Both the position numbers and the translations under genes were made by a program. From Actinomycetota bacterium (GTDB lineage: Bacteria > Actinomycetota > Actinomycetes > S36-B12 > CAIYMF01), in NCBI GenBank assembly GCA_009699025.1, contig WLOZ01000009.1, positions 1-15,771 on the forward strand: a stretch of DNA of 15,771 nucleotides, read 5' to 3'. Numbering within the stretch: position 1 is the stretch's first letter; every line of letters starts with the position of its first letter. Below the pieces are notes generated by a model. That model did no database searches and had not been told where the DNA came from. It saw only the letters and a list, made by a program, of their open reading frames with translations. This document shows, piece by piece, positions 6,886 to 13,732 of the stretch.

Positions 6886-7257
6886 ATGGCGCTGACGTAC
6901 ACGGAGGTTGTGGGGGTCTACCACGCCGACGGCGGACTCCGGGGTGAGTTGGCCTATGTCGTGGGCAAGCTCATGGGTCGTGCTCACTGCTCGCTCTGCG
7001 ATATCACGCACTCGCCCGTGAGGCGCAAGGCCGAGTGGGATGCCTTCGCGGCGCGCCTGTCGATTCCGTTCTCCCTGCTGCACCTCAATGAGCTCACGCC
7101 TGAACTGGCGGAAGCCGTCGACGGCCGATCCCCCGTGGTGCTCGGGCGCCGCGACGAACGCTGGCTCCGCCTGATGGAGCCGCACCAGCTCGACTCCCTC
7201 GGCGGCTCGGTCACGGCATTCGAATCCGAGCTCTCTAGGGCGCTCGAGTCGGCCTGA
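6886..7257 (+). CDS. uncharacterised small protein with HCxLCDITH motif
   Basis: I do not recognise a named family for this 123-residue soluble protein. It has a clear motif HCSLCDITH at residues 34-42: cysteines C35 and C38 spaced as CxxC, flanked by H34 and H42. A helix-like GELAYVVGKLMG precedes it and SPVVLG (82-87) follows a likely turn. The CxxC plus a later strand beginning with Ser-Pro is compatible with a thioredoxin-like fold, and the Cys/His cluster is also compatible with metal binding; neither is shown. No signal peptide or membrane segment. It has its own TAGGCT promoter, is divergent from the YczE-like gene, and lies 54 bases before the HAD hydrolase on the same strand. The reading frame is well supported by codon use. 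Confidence 0.7.
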   Translation: MALTYTEVVGVYHADGGLRGELAYVVGKLMGRAHCSLCDITHSPVRRKAEWDAFAARLSIPFSLLHLNELTPELAEAVDGRSPVVLGRRDERWLRLMEPHQLDSLGGSVTAFESELSRALESA

Positions 7258-7299
7258 GCACCACGCGGGACGCCCCTCGCGGCTGAGTAGCCCGAACGG

Positions 7300-7305
7300 C
7301 ACAAT
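7300..7305 (+). promoter_or_regulatory. candidate -10 box of the HAD hydrolase gene (CACAAT)
   Basis: CACAAT is followed by six bases and then ATG 7312, the same spacing as the TAGNCT boxes, but only the A at position 2 and the T at position 6 match. The intervening GAGG is one base from the ATG, too close for a normal ribosome-binding site. Confidence 0.3.
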
Positions 7306-7311
7306 CGAGGT

Positions 7312-8004
7312 ATGACACGTGAGTGCGATGGGTTGCTGCTGGACGTCGGCGTGGTGGTGGCGCTGTCGCCCTGGGAACTCGCTGACCTGTTTGAGGAGAG
7401 CCGGGGCTTGCCTCCGCGCACCTTCCCCGGTCGCGGCCCCTTCGACACTGCCGAGACCGGACGAGTCGACGAGCGTTGGGAGGCCTACAAGCGGGCCGAG
7501 ATCTCCGAGCGCGAGTACTGGATGGCCTTCTCCGACGCCTCAGTGGCCAACGGTGCACCACTGGAGGGGCACCCGCACCTGATGCGCACCCTGCTGCGCG
7601 CAGCGGGCCCGCGCGGGGTGCGTCCCGAGGCGATGGCGCTCGTCGAGTCGGCGCGCTCGGCGGGCCTGCGCACCGGCTTTCTCTCCAATGAGCTGTTTGA
7701 TTTCCACGACAAGGAGTGGGTTGTGGCGCAGCCCTGGTTTCAGCAGGTTGACTTCGCTGTCGACTCGAGCGAGGTGGGGGTGCGCAAGCCGGCTCCTGAA
7801 CCGTACGAGGTCGCGATAGCGCAGATCGGCATCCCACCTGAGCGGGTCGTTTTCGTTGACGACAGCCCCGCCTATGTCGAGGGCGGCCTGCGTGCCGGGC
7901 TGCGATGCGTGCTGCTCGACGTGCTCGAGCCCTGGAAGGCGTTCGATGAGGCCGCCGCGCTGATGGGACTACCCCCGATCGGTCGGCTCGCCACCGCGTT
8001 CTGA
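7312..8004 (+). CDS. HAD-IA family hydrolase
   Basis: A 230-residue haloacid-dehalogenase-superfamily protein with all four motifs. Motif I is LLLDVGVV with nucleophile D11, motif II FLSN with S125, motif III VRKPAP with K159, and motif IV VVFVDDSP with D183/D184. A helical cap lies between residues of about 18 and 100. Motif I reads DxG rather than DxD, so the usual acid/base aspartate two residues after the nucleophile is replaced by G13. This is also seen in YihX-like and epoxide-hydrolase-N-terminal-like relatives. The substrate is probably a small phosphorylated metabolite, but it cannot be named. It lies 40 bases upstream of the aminotransferase gene and may be co-transcribed with it. 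Confidence 0.86.
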   Translation: MTRECDGLLLDVGVVVALSPWELADLFEESRGLPPRTFPGRGPFDTAETGRVDERWEAYKRAEISEREYWMAFSDASVANGAPLEGHPHLMRTLLRAAGPRGVRPEAMALVESARSAGLRTGFLSNELFDFHDKEWVVAQPWFQQVDFAVDSSEVGVRKPAPEPYEVAIAQIGIPPERVVFVDDSPAYVEGGLRAGLRCVLLDVLEPWKAFDEAAALMGLPPIGRLATAF

Positions 8005-8032
8005 CCGCTCATGCCAGCGTGCCAGTACTCTC

Positions 8033-8037
8033 GGAGG
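8033..8037 (+). promoter_or_regulatory. ribosome-binding site of the aminotransferase gene (GGAGG)
   Basis: GGAGG stands seven bases before ATG 8045, a consensus Shine-Dalgarno at a good distance. A TACTCT just upstream (8026-8031) resembles a -10 box, but its start site would fall just past this GGAGG. Read-through from the HAD gene is therefore the simpler reading. Confidence 0.65.
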
Positions 8038-8044
8038 CACGGGA

Positions 8045-9436
8045 ATGACGAGCGGAAGGCACTTCTTCGTGGCAACCATCAATCGTGATCGACTCGCGAC
8101 TCTGCTGCGCGCCGAGCAGGAGCTCTACATCGAGCGCCACCCGGGCTCGCTCGCGCTGTACCGGCAGGCCGGTCACCTCTTCGGGGGGGTGCCCATGACA
8201 TGGATGAGCGCGTGGTCGGGCGGATTCCCCCTGTACCTCGACCATGCCCACGCAGCACGCATCGTCGATGTGGATGGGCACACCTTCGTCGACTTTGCCC
8301 TCGGTGACACCGGAGCCATGGCGGGCCACTCACCCAAGGCGACCATCGCCGCGGTACAGCACCGCATCGGCGACCTCGGCGGCATCACCACGATGCTGCC
8401 CACCGCCGACGCCGAGTGGGTCGGCGCCGAACTCACCCGCCGCTTCGGCCTGCCGCTGTGGTCGTTCACCCTCAGCGCCACCGATGCGAACAGGTGGGCA
8501 ATCCGGTTGGCGCGACTGGTGACCGGTAGGCCCAAGATCCTCGTGTTCAACTACTGCTACCACGGCTCAGTCGACGAGGCTTTTGCCATCGGTCGCCCCG
8601 ACGGCACCACCGTCTCCCGCGAGGGCAACGTCGCCCCGCCCACCCCGCTCGACGTCACCACGCGCGCCGTCGAGTTCAACGACCTCGCTGCCGTTGAGCG
8701 CGCTCTTGCGCACGGTGACGTGGCGGCGATTCTGACCGAGCCCGCGCTGACCAACATCGGAATCGTGCTGCCGGACCCCGGATTCCTCGAAGCACTGCGC
8801 GCACTGGCAACCAAGTACGGCGCACTGCTGATGATCGACGAAACTCATACCATCTCGGTGGGCCCCGGCGGAGCCACCGAGGCGTGGGGTCTCGAACCCG
8901 ACATCTTCATCATCGGAAAGGCGATCGGCGGCGGAATCCCGTCGGGCGCCTATGGGCTGAGCCAGGAGGTTGCAGACCGAATCTCCGCGATGGCAGGTCC
9001 AGGCGGCGCTGACATCATCGACGTAGGTGGCGTGGGTGGCACTCTGGCGGGAAACGCGATGTCGGTGGCGGCGATGCGCGCCACCCTCGAGCACGTGCTC
9101 ACCGACGCCTCGTGGCCCGCAATGATCGAACTGGCGACCCTGTTCACCGACGATGTCGCCGCAGTCATCGCCGAGCATGATCTGCCCTGGTCGGTCACGC
9201 AGCTAGGGGCGCGCGCCGAGTATCGGTTCACATCGCCGGCGCCTCGTACTGGAAGTGAGTCGCACGCCGGTAATGATGAGGAGCTCGAGGAATTTCTCCA
9301 CCTTTTCTGCGCTAATCGCGGGGTGCTCATCACGCCGTTCCACAACATGGCGCTGATGTGCCCGGAAACCACCCGGCACGACGTCGACCGTCATACCGCG
9401 GTGTTCTCCGAGGCTGTGCGCACGCTGGTGTCGTAG
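8045..9436 (+). CDS. class III PLP-dependent aminotransferase (glutamate-1-semialdehyde aminomutase-like)
   Basis: A 463-residue fold-type I PLP enzyme. Visible features are DVDGHTFVDFALGDTGAMAGH (75-95), YCYHG (170-174) stacking on the cofactor, TEP (231-233), MIDETHT (263-269) with the PLP-binding D265, and IIGKAIGGGIPSGAYG (289-304) with Schiff-base lysine K292. GGTLAGN (331-337) closes the phosphate site. The usual SG(A/T)EAN phosphate-binding loop is replaced by SATDAN (144-149). It is not HemL in the strict sense: it carries an N-terminal extension of about 50 residues and differs at that loop. The amine donor and acceptor are unknown. The start follows a good GGAGG. The HAD gene lies just upstream; the phosphatase gene converges with a 13-base gap. 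Confidence 0.85.
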   Translation: MTSGRHFFVATINRDRLATLLRAEQELYIERHPGSLALYRQAGHLFGGVPMTWMSAWSGGFPLYLDHAHAARIVDVDGHTFVDFALGDTGAMAGHSPKATIAAVQHRIGDLGGITTMLPTADAEWVGAELTRRFGLPLWSFTLSATDANRWAIRLARLVTGRPKILVFNYCYHGSVDEAFAIGRPDGTTVSREGNVAPPTPLDVTTRAVEFNDLAAVERALAHGDVAAILTEPALTNIGIVLPDPGFLEALRALATKYGALLMIDETHTISVGPGGATEAWGLEPDIFIIGKAIGGGIPSGAYGLSQEVADRISAMAGPGGADIIDVGGVGGTLAGNAMSVAAMRATLEHVLTDASWPAMIELATLFTDDVAAVIAEHDLPWSVTQLGARAEYRFTSPAPRTGSESHAGNDEELEEFLHLFCANRGVLITPFHNMALMCPETTRHDVDRHTAVFSEAVRTLVS

Positions 9437-9449
9437 CGGGCGGGTTCTG

Positions 9450-11006
9450 CTAGTCGCGCGCTACCGCCGCAAGCGTCACGTCGTCGCGGCGCCAGTCGAC
9501 AGCTCGCCCTCGGGCGGCGGCCAACACGTGGGCCACGATCTCGCTGGGTGTGGAGCCCTCCTGCATGGCCGCGTCGATGAGACGGTTGAGTCCGGCGTCG
9601 CCGAGCTCGACTCCCTCGGCGTCGTGCGACTCGACGAGCCCGTCTGACCACACGAACAGCACGTCGCCGATGTGCAGTGATTCAGTCCGCCGGGTCCACT
9701 GCCCGCCCAGGCCGGACACCAGTGGCCCGGTGGCGGCCAGCCTGAGTGCTTCGCCGTGTGCGCGGCGTAGCAAGGGCGGTGGATGGCCAGCGTTGGCCCA
9801 GGTGAGCGCTCCGGTAGCTGGTTCAATGAGAATCACCGCGCAGGTGGCGAAGCGGCCCTCTTCGTCACGAAAGGCAATGGCAGCCTGCTCAAGCGCGACG
9901 TCGGGGTGCGATCCCGACACCAGCGCACCTCCGATGACGTTCTTCACGCGCACCGCGCCAATTCCAGCCTCGGGTCCATGCCCTGCCACGTCGGTCACGA
10001 GCAGCGCGGCGCGACCGTCGGGCAGGCTCATGAAGTCCCACCAGTCGCCAGCCAGCACACCCTCTGCGGGCTGTAGCGATCCGGCGACCACGAGGCCCGC
10101 CACATGCTGGTGCTCACTGGCCTCGAGCTCAGCCCGAATCGCCGCAACGACAGGGCCCTGCTGCCGCAGTCCCTCGCGCGCCGACGTCGCCTCGTCGATC
10201 TGAGCCACCAACTGCCGACGCATCGATTCGGCGTCGACACCGGTGGCCGACAGTTCGGGGGGACCAGAGGGCGTGATCGGCGCGTATCGACCTTCTGTGG
10301 TTGACGCCGATCGCAGTTGCGCTCGCAGTTCGTCAAGAGGGGTCAGCACCCACCGGTGCAGCAGGCCCAGAGCCACCAGCATGAGTCCGAGCAGGACGAG
10401 ACCAGCGATCGCGATTGCCCAGGCAAGCTTGCGACTGAGGCTGGCGTAGTCGTCGATCTGCTGGCTGCGCCGGTCGTCGACGAGTCGTTGAAGTGCAATG
10501 GCCGACGCAGTCATTGCCTCGTAGGAATCTCGAGAATGGGCCGAACGCGACACTCGGGCGGCAAGCTCATTGCGGCCGAGGTCGAGCAGGAGGAAGACGC
10601 TGTTGGCATCGACTCCCTGCCAGTACTCCGCGGTGGCTTCACTCACCCGCACTGCTGCGGCAACTTCCTCATCTCCCGGAAGCGCCGCAAGGATCGCGGC
10701 CCGTGATTCACCGGCTGTGGCCATCGATGCCTGGTAGCAGGCCCGGGCGTCGGAGCAGGGGGACGAGGCCGTGGTGCTGGTGATCGACAGCGCAGTGTCG
10801 ATGATGGCAACCGACACGAAGCCTTCGGCGTCGGAATAGGCGGTGCTCAGTGTTCGACTGGCGTCGGCCGCTGGCTGTAGCGAGGTGACGATGGCAGCAC
10901 TGGCATCGGCTGTGCGCACGAAGCGATACGTGAGCCATCCACCGAGGATCACGAGAACTATCAACCCCACGGTGGTAATTGCCGTCACGCGCTGCCGCAG
11001 CGTCAT
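9450..11006 (-). CDS. membrane-bound SpoIIE/PP2C-type serine phosphatase with extracytoplasmic sensor
   Basis: A 518-residue protein. One membrane helix spans about 10-31, followed by an extracytoplasmic, mostly helical domain (about 32-193) like the CHASE3 or four-helix sensors, with two cysteines (C84, C90) that could form a disulfide. A second helix lies at about 195-216, then a HAMP-like linker and a coiled stretch to about 300, and a C-terminal SpoIIE phosphatase domain. The metal-binding motifs are present: AGDWWDF (319-325), VTDVAGHG (337-344), ANAGHPPPLL (404-413), WSDGLVES (453-460) and RRDDVTL (506-512). The family dephosphorylates anti-sigma-factor antagonists such as RsbV, releasing stress sigma factors. 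No RsbV or RsbW homologue lies nearby, so the target is unknown. ATG 11006 follows TAGCCT by six bases. Confidence 0.9.
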   Translation of the reverse strand: MTLRQRVTAITTVGLIVLVILGGWLTYRFVRTADASAAIVTSLQPAADASRTLSTAYSDAEGFVSVAIIDTALSITSTTASSPCSDARACYQASMATAGESRAAILAALPGDEEVAAAVRVSEATAEYWQGVDANSVFLLLDLGRNELAARVSRSAHSRDSYEAMTASAIALQRLVDDRRSQQIDDYASLSRKLAWAIAIAGLVLLGLMLVALGLLHRWVLTPLDELRAQLRSASTTEGRYAPITPSGPPELSATGVDAESMRRQLVAQIDEATSAREGLRQQGPVVAAIRAELEASEHQHVAGLVVAGSLQPAEGVLAGDWWDFMSLPDGRAALLVTDVAGHGPEAGIGAVRVKNVIGGALVSGSHPDVALEQAAIAFRDEEGRFATCAVILIEPATGALTWANAGHPPPLLRRAHGEALRLAATGPLVSGLGGQWTRRTESLHIGDVLFVWSDGLVESHDAEGVELGDAGLNRLIDAAMQEGSTPSEIVAHVLAAARGRAVDWRRDDVTLAAVARD

Positions 11007-11012
11007 GTCATC

Positions 11013-11018
11013 AGGCTA
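11013..11018 (-). promoter_or_regulatory. -10 box of the phosphatase gene, leaderless type (TAGCCT)
   Basis: On the minus strand TAGCCT is followed by six bases and then ATG 11006. No Shine-Dalgarno is present in between. Confidence 0.6.
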
Positions 11019-11062
11019 GTTGCTGCACTGCGAGCCTTCGCCGTGTTCGCGCCCCGCGCCGC

Positions 11063-11068
11063 TAGCAT
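11063..11068 (+). promoter_or_regulatory. candidate -10 box of the GlsB-like gene (TAGCAT)
   Basis: TAGCAT fits TANNNT and would start transcription near 11075, giving a leader of about 43 bases that ends in GGGAG before ATG 11118. Thus this gene would not be leaderless. It is divergent from the phosphatase promoter 45 bases away. Confidence 0.4.
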
Positions 11069-11117
11069 CTGCTCATCGGCGTCTGCCGACCACTGTCGCT
11101 GACTCTCGGGAGTTCCC

Positions 11118-11393
11118 ATGCTGCTTGAGTTCGTTGGACTAATCATCAGCGCGATTATCACGGGCGCGATCATTGGCGCGTTGGCCCGTCTCGCGCTGCC
11201 AGGGAAGCAGAACATCACCATTGCAATGACCGTCGTGATCGGTATCGTGGGCGCCATCGTGGGCGGTTTGCTCGCGCGCCTGGTCGGTTTCGGCGGCGGC
11301 ACCGGTGGCTTCAGCGCCCCCACCCTCATCATTGAAATCTTGTTGGCAGCGGCGGGCGTGGCGATCATGTCGAGACGCTCGAAGAGCGTCTAG
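11118..11393 (+). CDS. GlsB/YeaQ/YmgE-family (transglycosylase-associated) membrane protein
   Basis: A 91-residue, strongly hydrophobic protein with three predicted membrane helices (about 5-25, 33-57 and 68-85). Glycine-rich segments GAIIGALARLALPGKQ (16-31) and GIVGAIVGGLLARLVG (42-57) are the repeat-like signature of this family. A short basic tail (RRSKS) ends the protein. Members are often annotated as transglycosylase-associated proteins, but no enzymatic activity is established; several are stress-induced. ATG 11118 is preceded at five bases by GGGAG. The gene has its own candidate promoter, is divergent from the SpoIIE-type phosphatase gene, and is followed by a strong hairpin before pat. 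Confidence 0.88.
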   Translation: MLLEFVGLIISAIITGAIIGALARLALPGKQNITIAMTVVIGIVGAIVGGLLARLVGFGGGTGGFSAPTLIIEILLAAAGVAIMSRRSKSV

Positions 11394-11414
11394 AACCGCC
11401 ACGTCGCTGTGGTG

Positions 11415-11442
11415 GGCGGGAGCCCGCGGGCGTGCTCCCGCC
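11415..11442 (+). terminator. hairpin after the GlsB-like gene
   Basis: A perfect 9-base inverted repeat, GGCGGGAGC 11415-11423 with GCTCCCGCC 11434-11442, encloses a 10-base loop. It lies 22 bases past the GlsB-like stop and 8 bases before the -10 box of pat. It has no T-tract, so it is either an atypical terminator of the kind common in high-GC actinobacteria or an operator-like site for pat. Confidence 0.6.
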
Positions 11443-11450
11443 ATGTCGCC

Positions 11451-11456
11451 TAGCCT
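11451..11456 (+). promoter_or_regulatory. -10 box of pat, leaderless type (TAGCCT)
   Basis: TAGCCT is followed by six bases and then ATG 11463, without a Shine-Dalgarno. It starts directly downstream of the 11415-11442 hairpin, which would occupy the -35 region. Confidence 0.6.
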
Positions 11457-11462
11457 GTACCC

Positions 11463-12548
11463 ATGTCCTCTGTTCGACTTCGCCCTGATCTGGCTGACCT
11501 GCCCCCCTACAAGGCCGGGCAGCGTCCGGCTGAGCGCTCCGATGGCCTCACGGCTTTCAAGATCTCCTCGAACGAGAACCCCTATCCGCCTCTGCCCCAG
11601 GTGCTCGAGGCCATCTCGGCCGCGGCCCTGCAGTCGCATCGCTACCCCGATCCGCTCTGCACCGATCTCGTGGCAGCGATCGCCGAGCGATTCGATGTGC
11701 CAACCGAGCGCGTGGCCGTCGGCACGGGCAGCGTCGCGGTGTGCGGACAGTTGATCTCGGCCACCAGCGGCCCGGGCTCGGAGGTGCTCTACGGATGGCG
11801 GTCGTTCGAGGCCTACCCGATCTGGGCTCGCATCGCGCACGCAACGAGTGTGCAGGTGCCGTTGGCATCCGACTGGTCGCTCGACCTCGATGCAATCGCT
11901 GACGAAATCACCGACAGCACCAGCATCATCTTTATCTGCTCTCCGAACAACCCAACCGGACCCGCTGTGCGGCACTCCGACCTGGTCCGCTTCCTCGATC
12001 GCGTGCCCGAGCACATTCCCGTCGTCATCGACGAGGCGTACGTCGAGTTCGCGCGCGACCCCGAGATCGCCAACGGCCTCGCACTTCATCGCGAGCGCGA
12101 CAACGTGGCGGTGCTGCGCACGTTCTCGAAGGCGTATGGTCTTGCTGCGCTGCGGGTCGGTTTCGTGCTGGCTCCGCCCGCCCTTGCCGATTACGTGCGG
12201 CGCACGGCCACACCGTTTGGGGTCTCCACCATCGCCCAGGTAGCGGCTATCGCCTCGCTCAACGACGAGGCAGAACTGCTCGAGCGGGTGGAGATACTGG
12301 TCGATGAGCGGGTGCGAGTTGAGTCCGCACTGCGTGCTCAGGGTTGGAACCTGCCCGAGTCGCAGGCCAACTTCATCTGGCTCCCGACGGACGACTCAGT
12401 TTCATTTGCAGCCCACAGCGAGCAGTACGGCCTCACGGTGCGGCCGTTTCCTGAAGGTGTGCGCGTCACCGTTGCCGAAACTGAGGCGAACGACAGGTTT
12501 ATCGACGTCGCACGCGCGTGGCGCTCACTCGACGCAGCGGCAGGCTAG
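11463..12548 (+). CDS. pat: aromatic amino acid aminotransferase (Pat; HisC-like)
   Basis: A 361-residue class I/II PLP aminotransferase transferring amino groups to form phenylalanine or tyrosine; the related HisC acts on histidinol phosphate. Motifs are ISSNENPYPPLP (34-45), VGTGSVAVCGQL (86-97), YGWRSFEAYP (110-119), SPNNPTG (160-166), VIDEAYVEF (188-196) and FSKAYGLAALRVGF (221-234) with PLP lysine K223 and phosphate-binding R231. A G-GSV--C-QL segment and the GWRSFE segment are features I recall in mycobacterial Pat rather than in HisC proper, which usually has GNGSDE; Pat is therefore preferred, though HisC activity is not excluded. No other his or aro gene lies nearby. Its stop codon shares a CTAG with the stop of the convergent EamA gene. 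Confidence 0.85.
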   Translation: MSSVRLRPDLADLPPYKAGQRPAERSDGLTAFKISSNENPYPPLPQVLEAISAAALQSHRYPDPLCTDLVAAIAERFDVPTERVAVGTGSVAVCGQLISATSGPGSEVLYGWRSFEAYPIWARIAHATSVQVPLASDWSLDLDAIADEITDSTSIIFICSPNNPTGPAVRHSDLVRFLDRVPEHIPVVIDEAYVEFARDPEIANGLALHRERDNVAVLRTFSKAYGLAALRVGFVLAPPALADYVRRTATPFGVSTIAQVAAIASLNDEAELLERVEILVDERVRVESALRAQGWNLPESQANFIWLPTDDSVSFAAHSEQYGLTVRPFPEGVRVTVAETEANDRFIDVARAWRSLDAAAG

Positions 12549-13483
12549 CCCGAGTCGACCAGAGCGGCCTCGGTGCGCTTGCGCACGACGGACCGCTCGC
12601 CGGTGATGACCAGCCCCACCCCAACCAGCGTGAACACTCCACCGATGACGATGCTCTGGCTGACCTCTTGATGCAGTACGAACCAGCCAAGGGTGAGGGC
12701 CACGATGGGGTTCACGTACGCATAGGTCATGGCGAGCGACAGAGGAACGTGCGTAATGAGCCACGTGAAGGCACCGTAGCCGACGACTCCTGCGACCGTG
12801 AGGTAGGCGAGGGCGAGCCATGAGCGCGTACTGATGACCGAAATATCAACCTGCTCATTGATCAGACGCGACCACAGGAAGAAGCACAGCCCACCAAAGA
12901 ACATCTCGTAGCTCACCAGCACCAGTGGGTCGCGCGGCACCCGAAGCTTGGGCGTGAGGAAGGAACCCGCCGCCCAGAGGATCTGCCCGAGCAGGATCAA
13001 TCCTGACCACACGAGTCGGTCGGTGGTGAAGCCCTCGCTGCTCGGACGCAGCAGCAGCCCGAGCCCGAGCAGTCCCACCGCGATGCCGACCCAGGTGAGC
13101 ACGTGCGGTCGATCACCGGTGGCTGAGCGCAGGACGACACCCATGAGGGGTGAGGTCGCTACGAGCAGCGCCGCCACTCCGATGGGCACGTACCTCACGG
13201 CGAGTGCCACCACGCCAATGCCCCCGGTGAGCATCATGACGCCCAGCAGGCTCGCTGACACCGCCTCTCGAACTGGCACGCGCAGCGCGCGGGGGCCTCG
13301 AGTGAGCGCGAGGATGAGGGCTAGCAGGGCGCCCGCCCCACTGAGCCGAATGGCCATCGACCACAGCGGCTGGGCGGTCTCAATCGCGATCGCAATGCCG
13401 AGGTAGGTCGACCCCCAAATGAGGTAGACGAGCCAGAGGTTGGTCCACACGGCCGCGCGACTAGGAGGCACGCTAGTGGGCAT
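12545..13483 (-). CDS. EamA-family drug/metabolite transporter
   Basis: A 312-residue integral membrane protein with about ten hydrophobic helices arranged as two EamA repeats. The first repeat starts with LVYLIWGSTYLGIAIA and contains RLSGAGALL. The second begins near LVWSGLILLGQILWAAGSFL and includes GYGAFTWLITHVPLSLAMTYAYVNPIVALTLGWFVLHQEV, typical of YedA/RhaT-like exporters in which proline and tyrosine in the AYVNP element are conserved. The substrate is unknown. ATG 13483 is chosen because the protein then starts just before the first helix. The open frame continues 78 residues upstream, but that stretch is polar and unlike any EamA protein. It is convergent with pat and divergent from the kinase gene, with 249 bases between. 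Confidence 0.88.
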   Translation of the reverse strand: MPTSVPPSRAAVWTNLWLVYLIWGSTYLGIAIAIETAQPLWSMAIRLSGAGALLALILALTRGPRALRVPVREAVSASLLGVMMLTGGIGVVALAVRYVPIGVAALLVATSPLMGVVLRSATGDRPHVLTWVGIAVGLLGLGLLLRPSSEGFTTDRLVWSGLILLGQILWAAGSFLTPKLRVPRDPLVLVSYEMFFGGLCFFLWSRLINEQVDISVISTRSWLALAYLTVAGVVGYGAFTWLITHVPLSLAMTYAYVNPIVALTLGWFVLHQEVSQSIVIGGVFTLVGVGLVITGERSVVRKRTEAALVDSG

Positions 13484-13732
13484 GTTCACCACCTTCCCAC
13501 GATGGAGGGGAGGGTGGTCCCGTAGCTCCGGGCCGGATGCTGGCTCGCGGGTGAGGATTTCGCTGACTGTCTCTGCAGAGTGTCCTGAGCGGACACGCAA
13601 ACCTTCCTCTCGGGGAGGAGGCACATCGCTATCCTTGCCCAAGGTGTGATCGTCGAGCGTGGCAGTGGTGTGAAACTGCTCGCTCACGATGTCGGTACTC
13701 ACGCTGGATGTCGCCAAGCACAGGGAGCACCG
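13484..13732. other. 249-base divergent intergenic region (EamA transporter / kinase)
   Basis: This is the longest gap in the window. It should contain both divergent promoters, but neither shows the TAGNCT spacing. A TATCCT at 13630-13635 is a possible -10 for the kinase, giving a leader of about 90 bases. A perfect inverted repeat GTGTCC (13580-13585) and GGACAC (13591-13596), with a five-base spacer, could be an operator or a small hairpin. A second 5-base stem lies at 13605-13619. No match to the 20-base DosR box was recognised by eye. Confidence 0.5.

Noticed and set aside
11139..12089. Minus-strand frame of 316 codons
   Set aside because: It is antisense to both the GlsB-like gene and pat, with no recognisable motif and shadow-like composition.
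11463..12548. Calling the aminotransferase HisC (histidinol-phosphate aminotransferase)
   Set aside because: The GTGSVAVCGQL and GWRSFE segments fit the actinobacterial Pat type better, and no histidine genes are nearby. HisC activity is not excluded.
13484..13717. 78-residue N-terminal extension of the EamA transporter
   Set aside because: The stretch is polar and unlike EamA proteins, which begin just before their first helix. It covers the intergenic region that should hold the promoters.
13646..13732. Earlier GTG start for the histidine kinase
   Set aside because: No Shine-Dalgarno, and the upstream TATCCT is not at leaderless spacing. The ATG at 13733 has GGGAG at a good distance.
13484..13732. 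DosR box upstream of the kinase
   Set aside because: No 20-base dyad of the recalled GGGAC-AGTCC type was found by eye. A profile scan would be needed to exclude a weak one.
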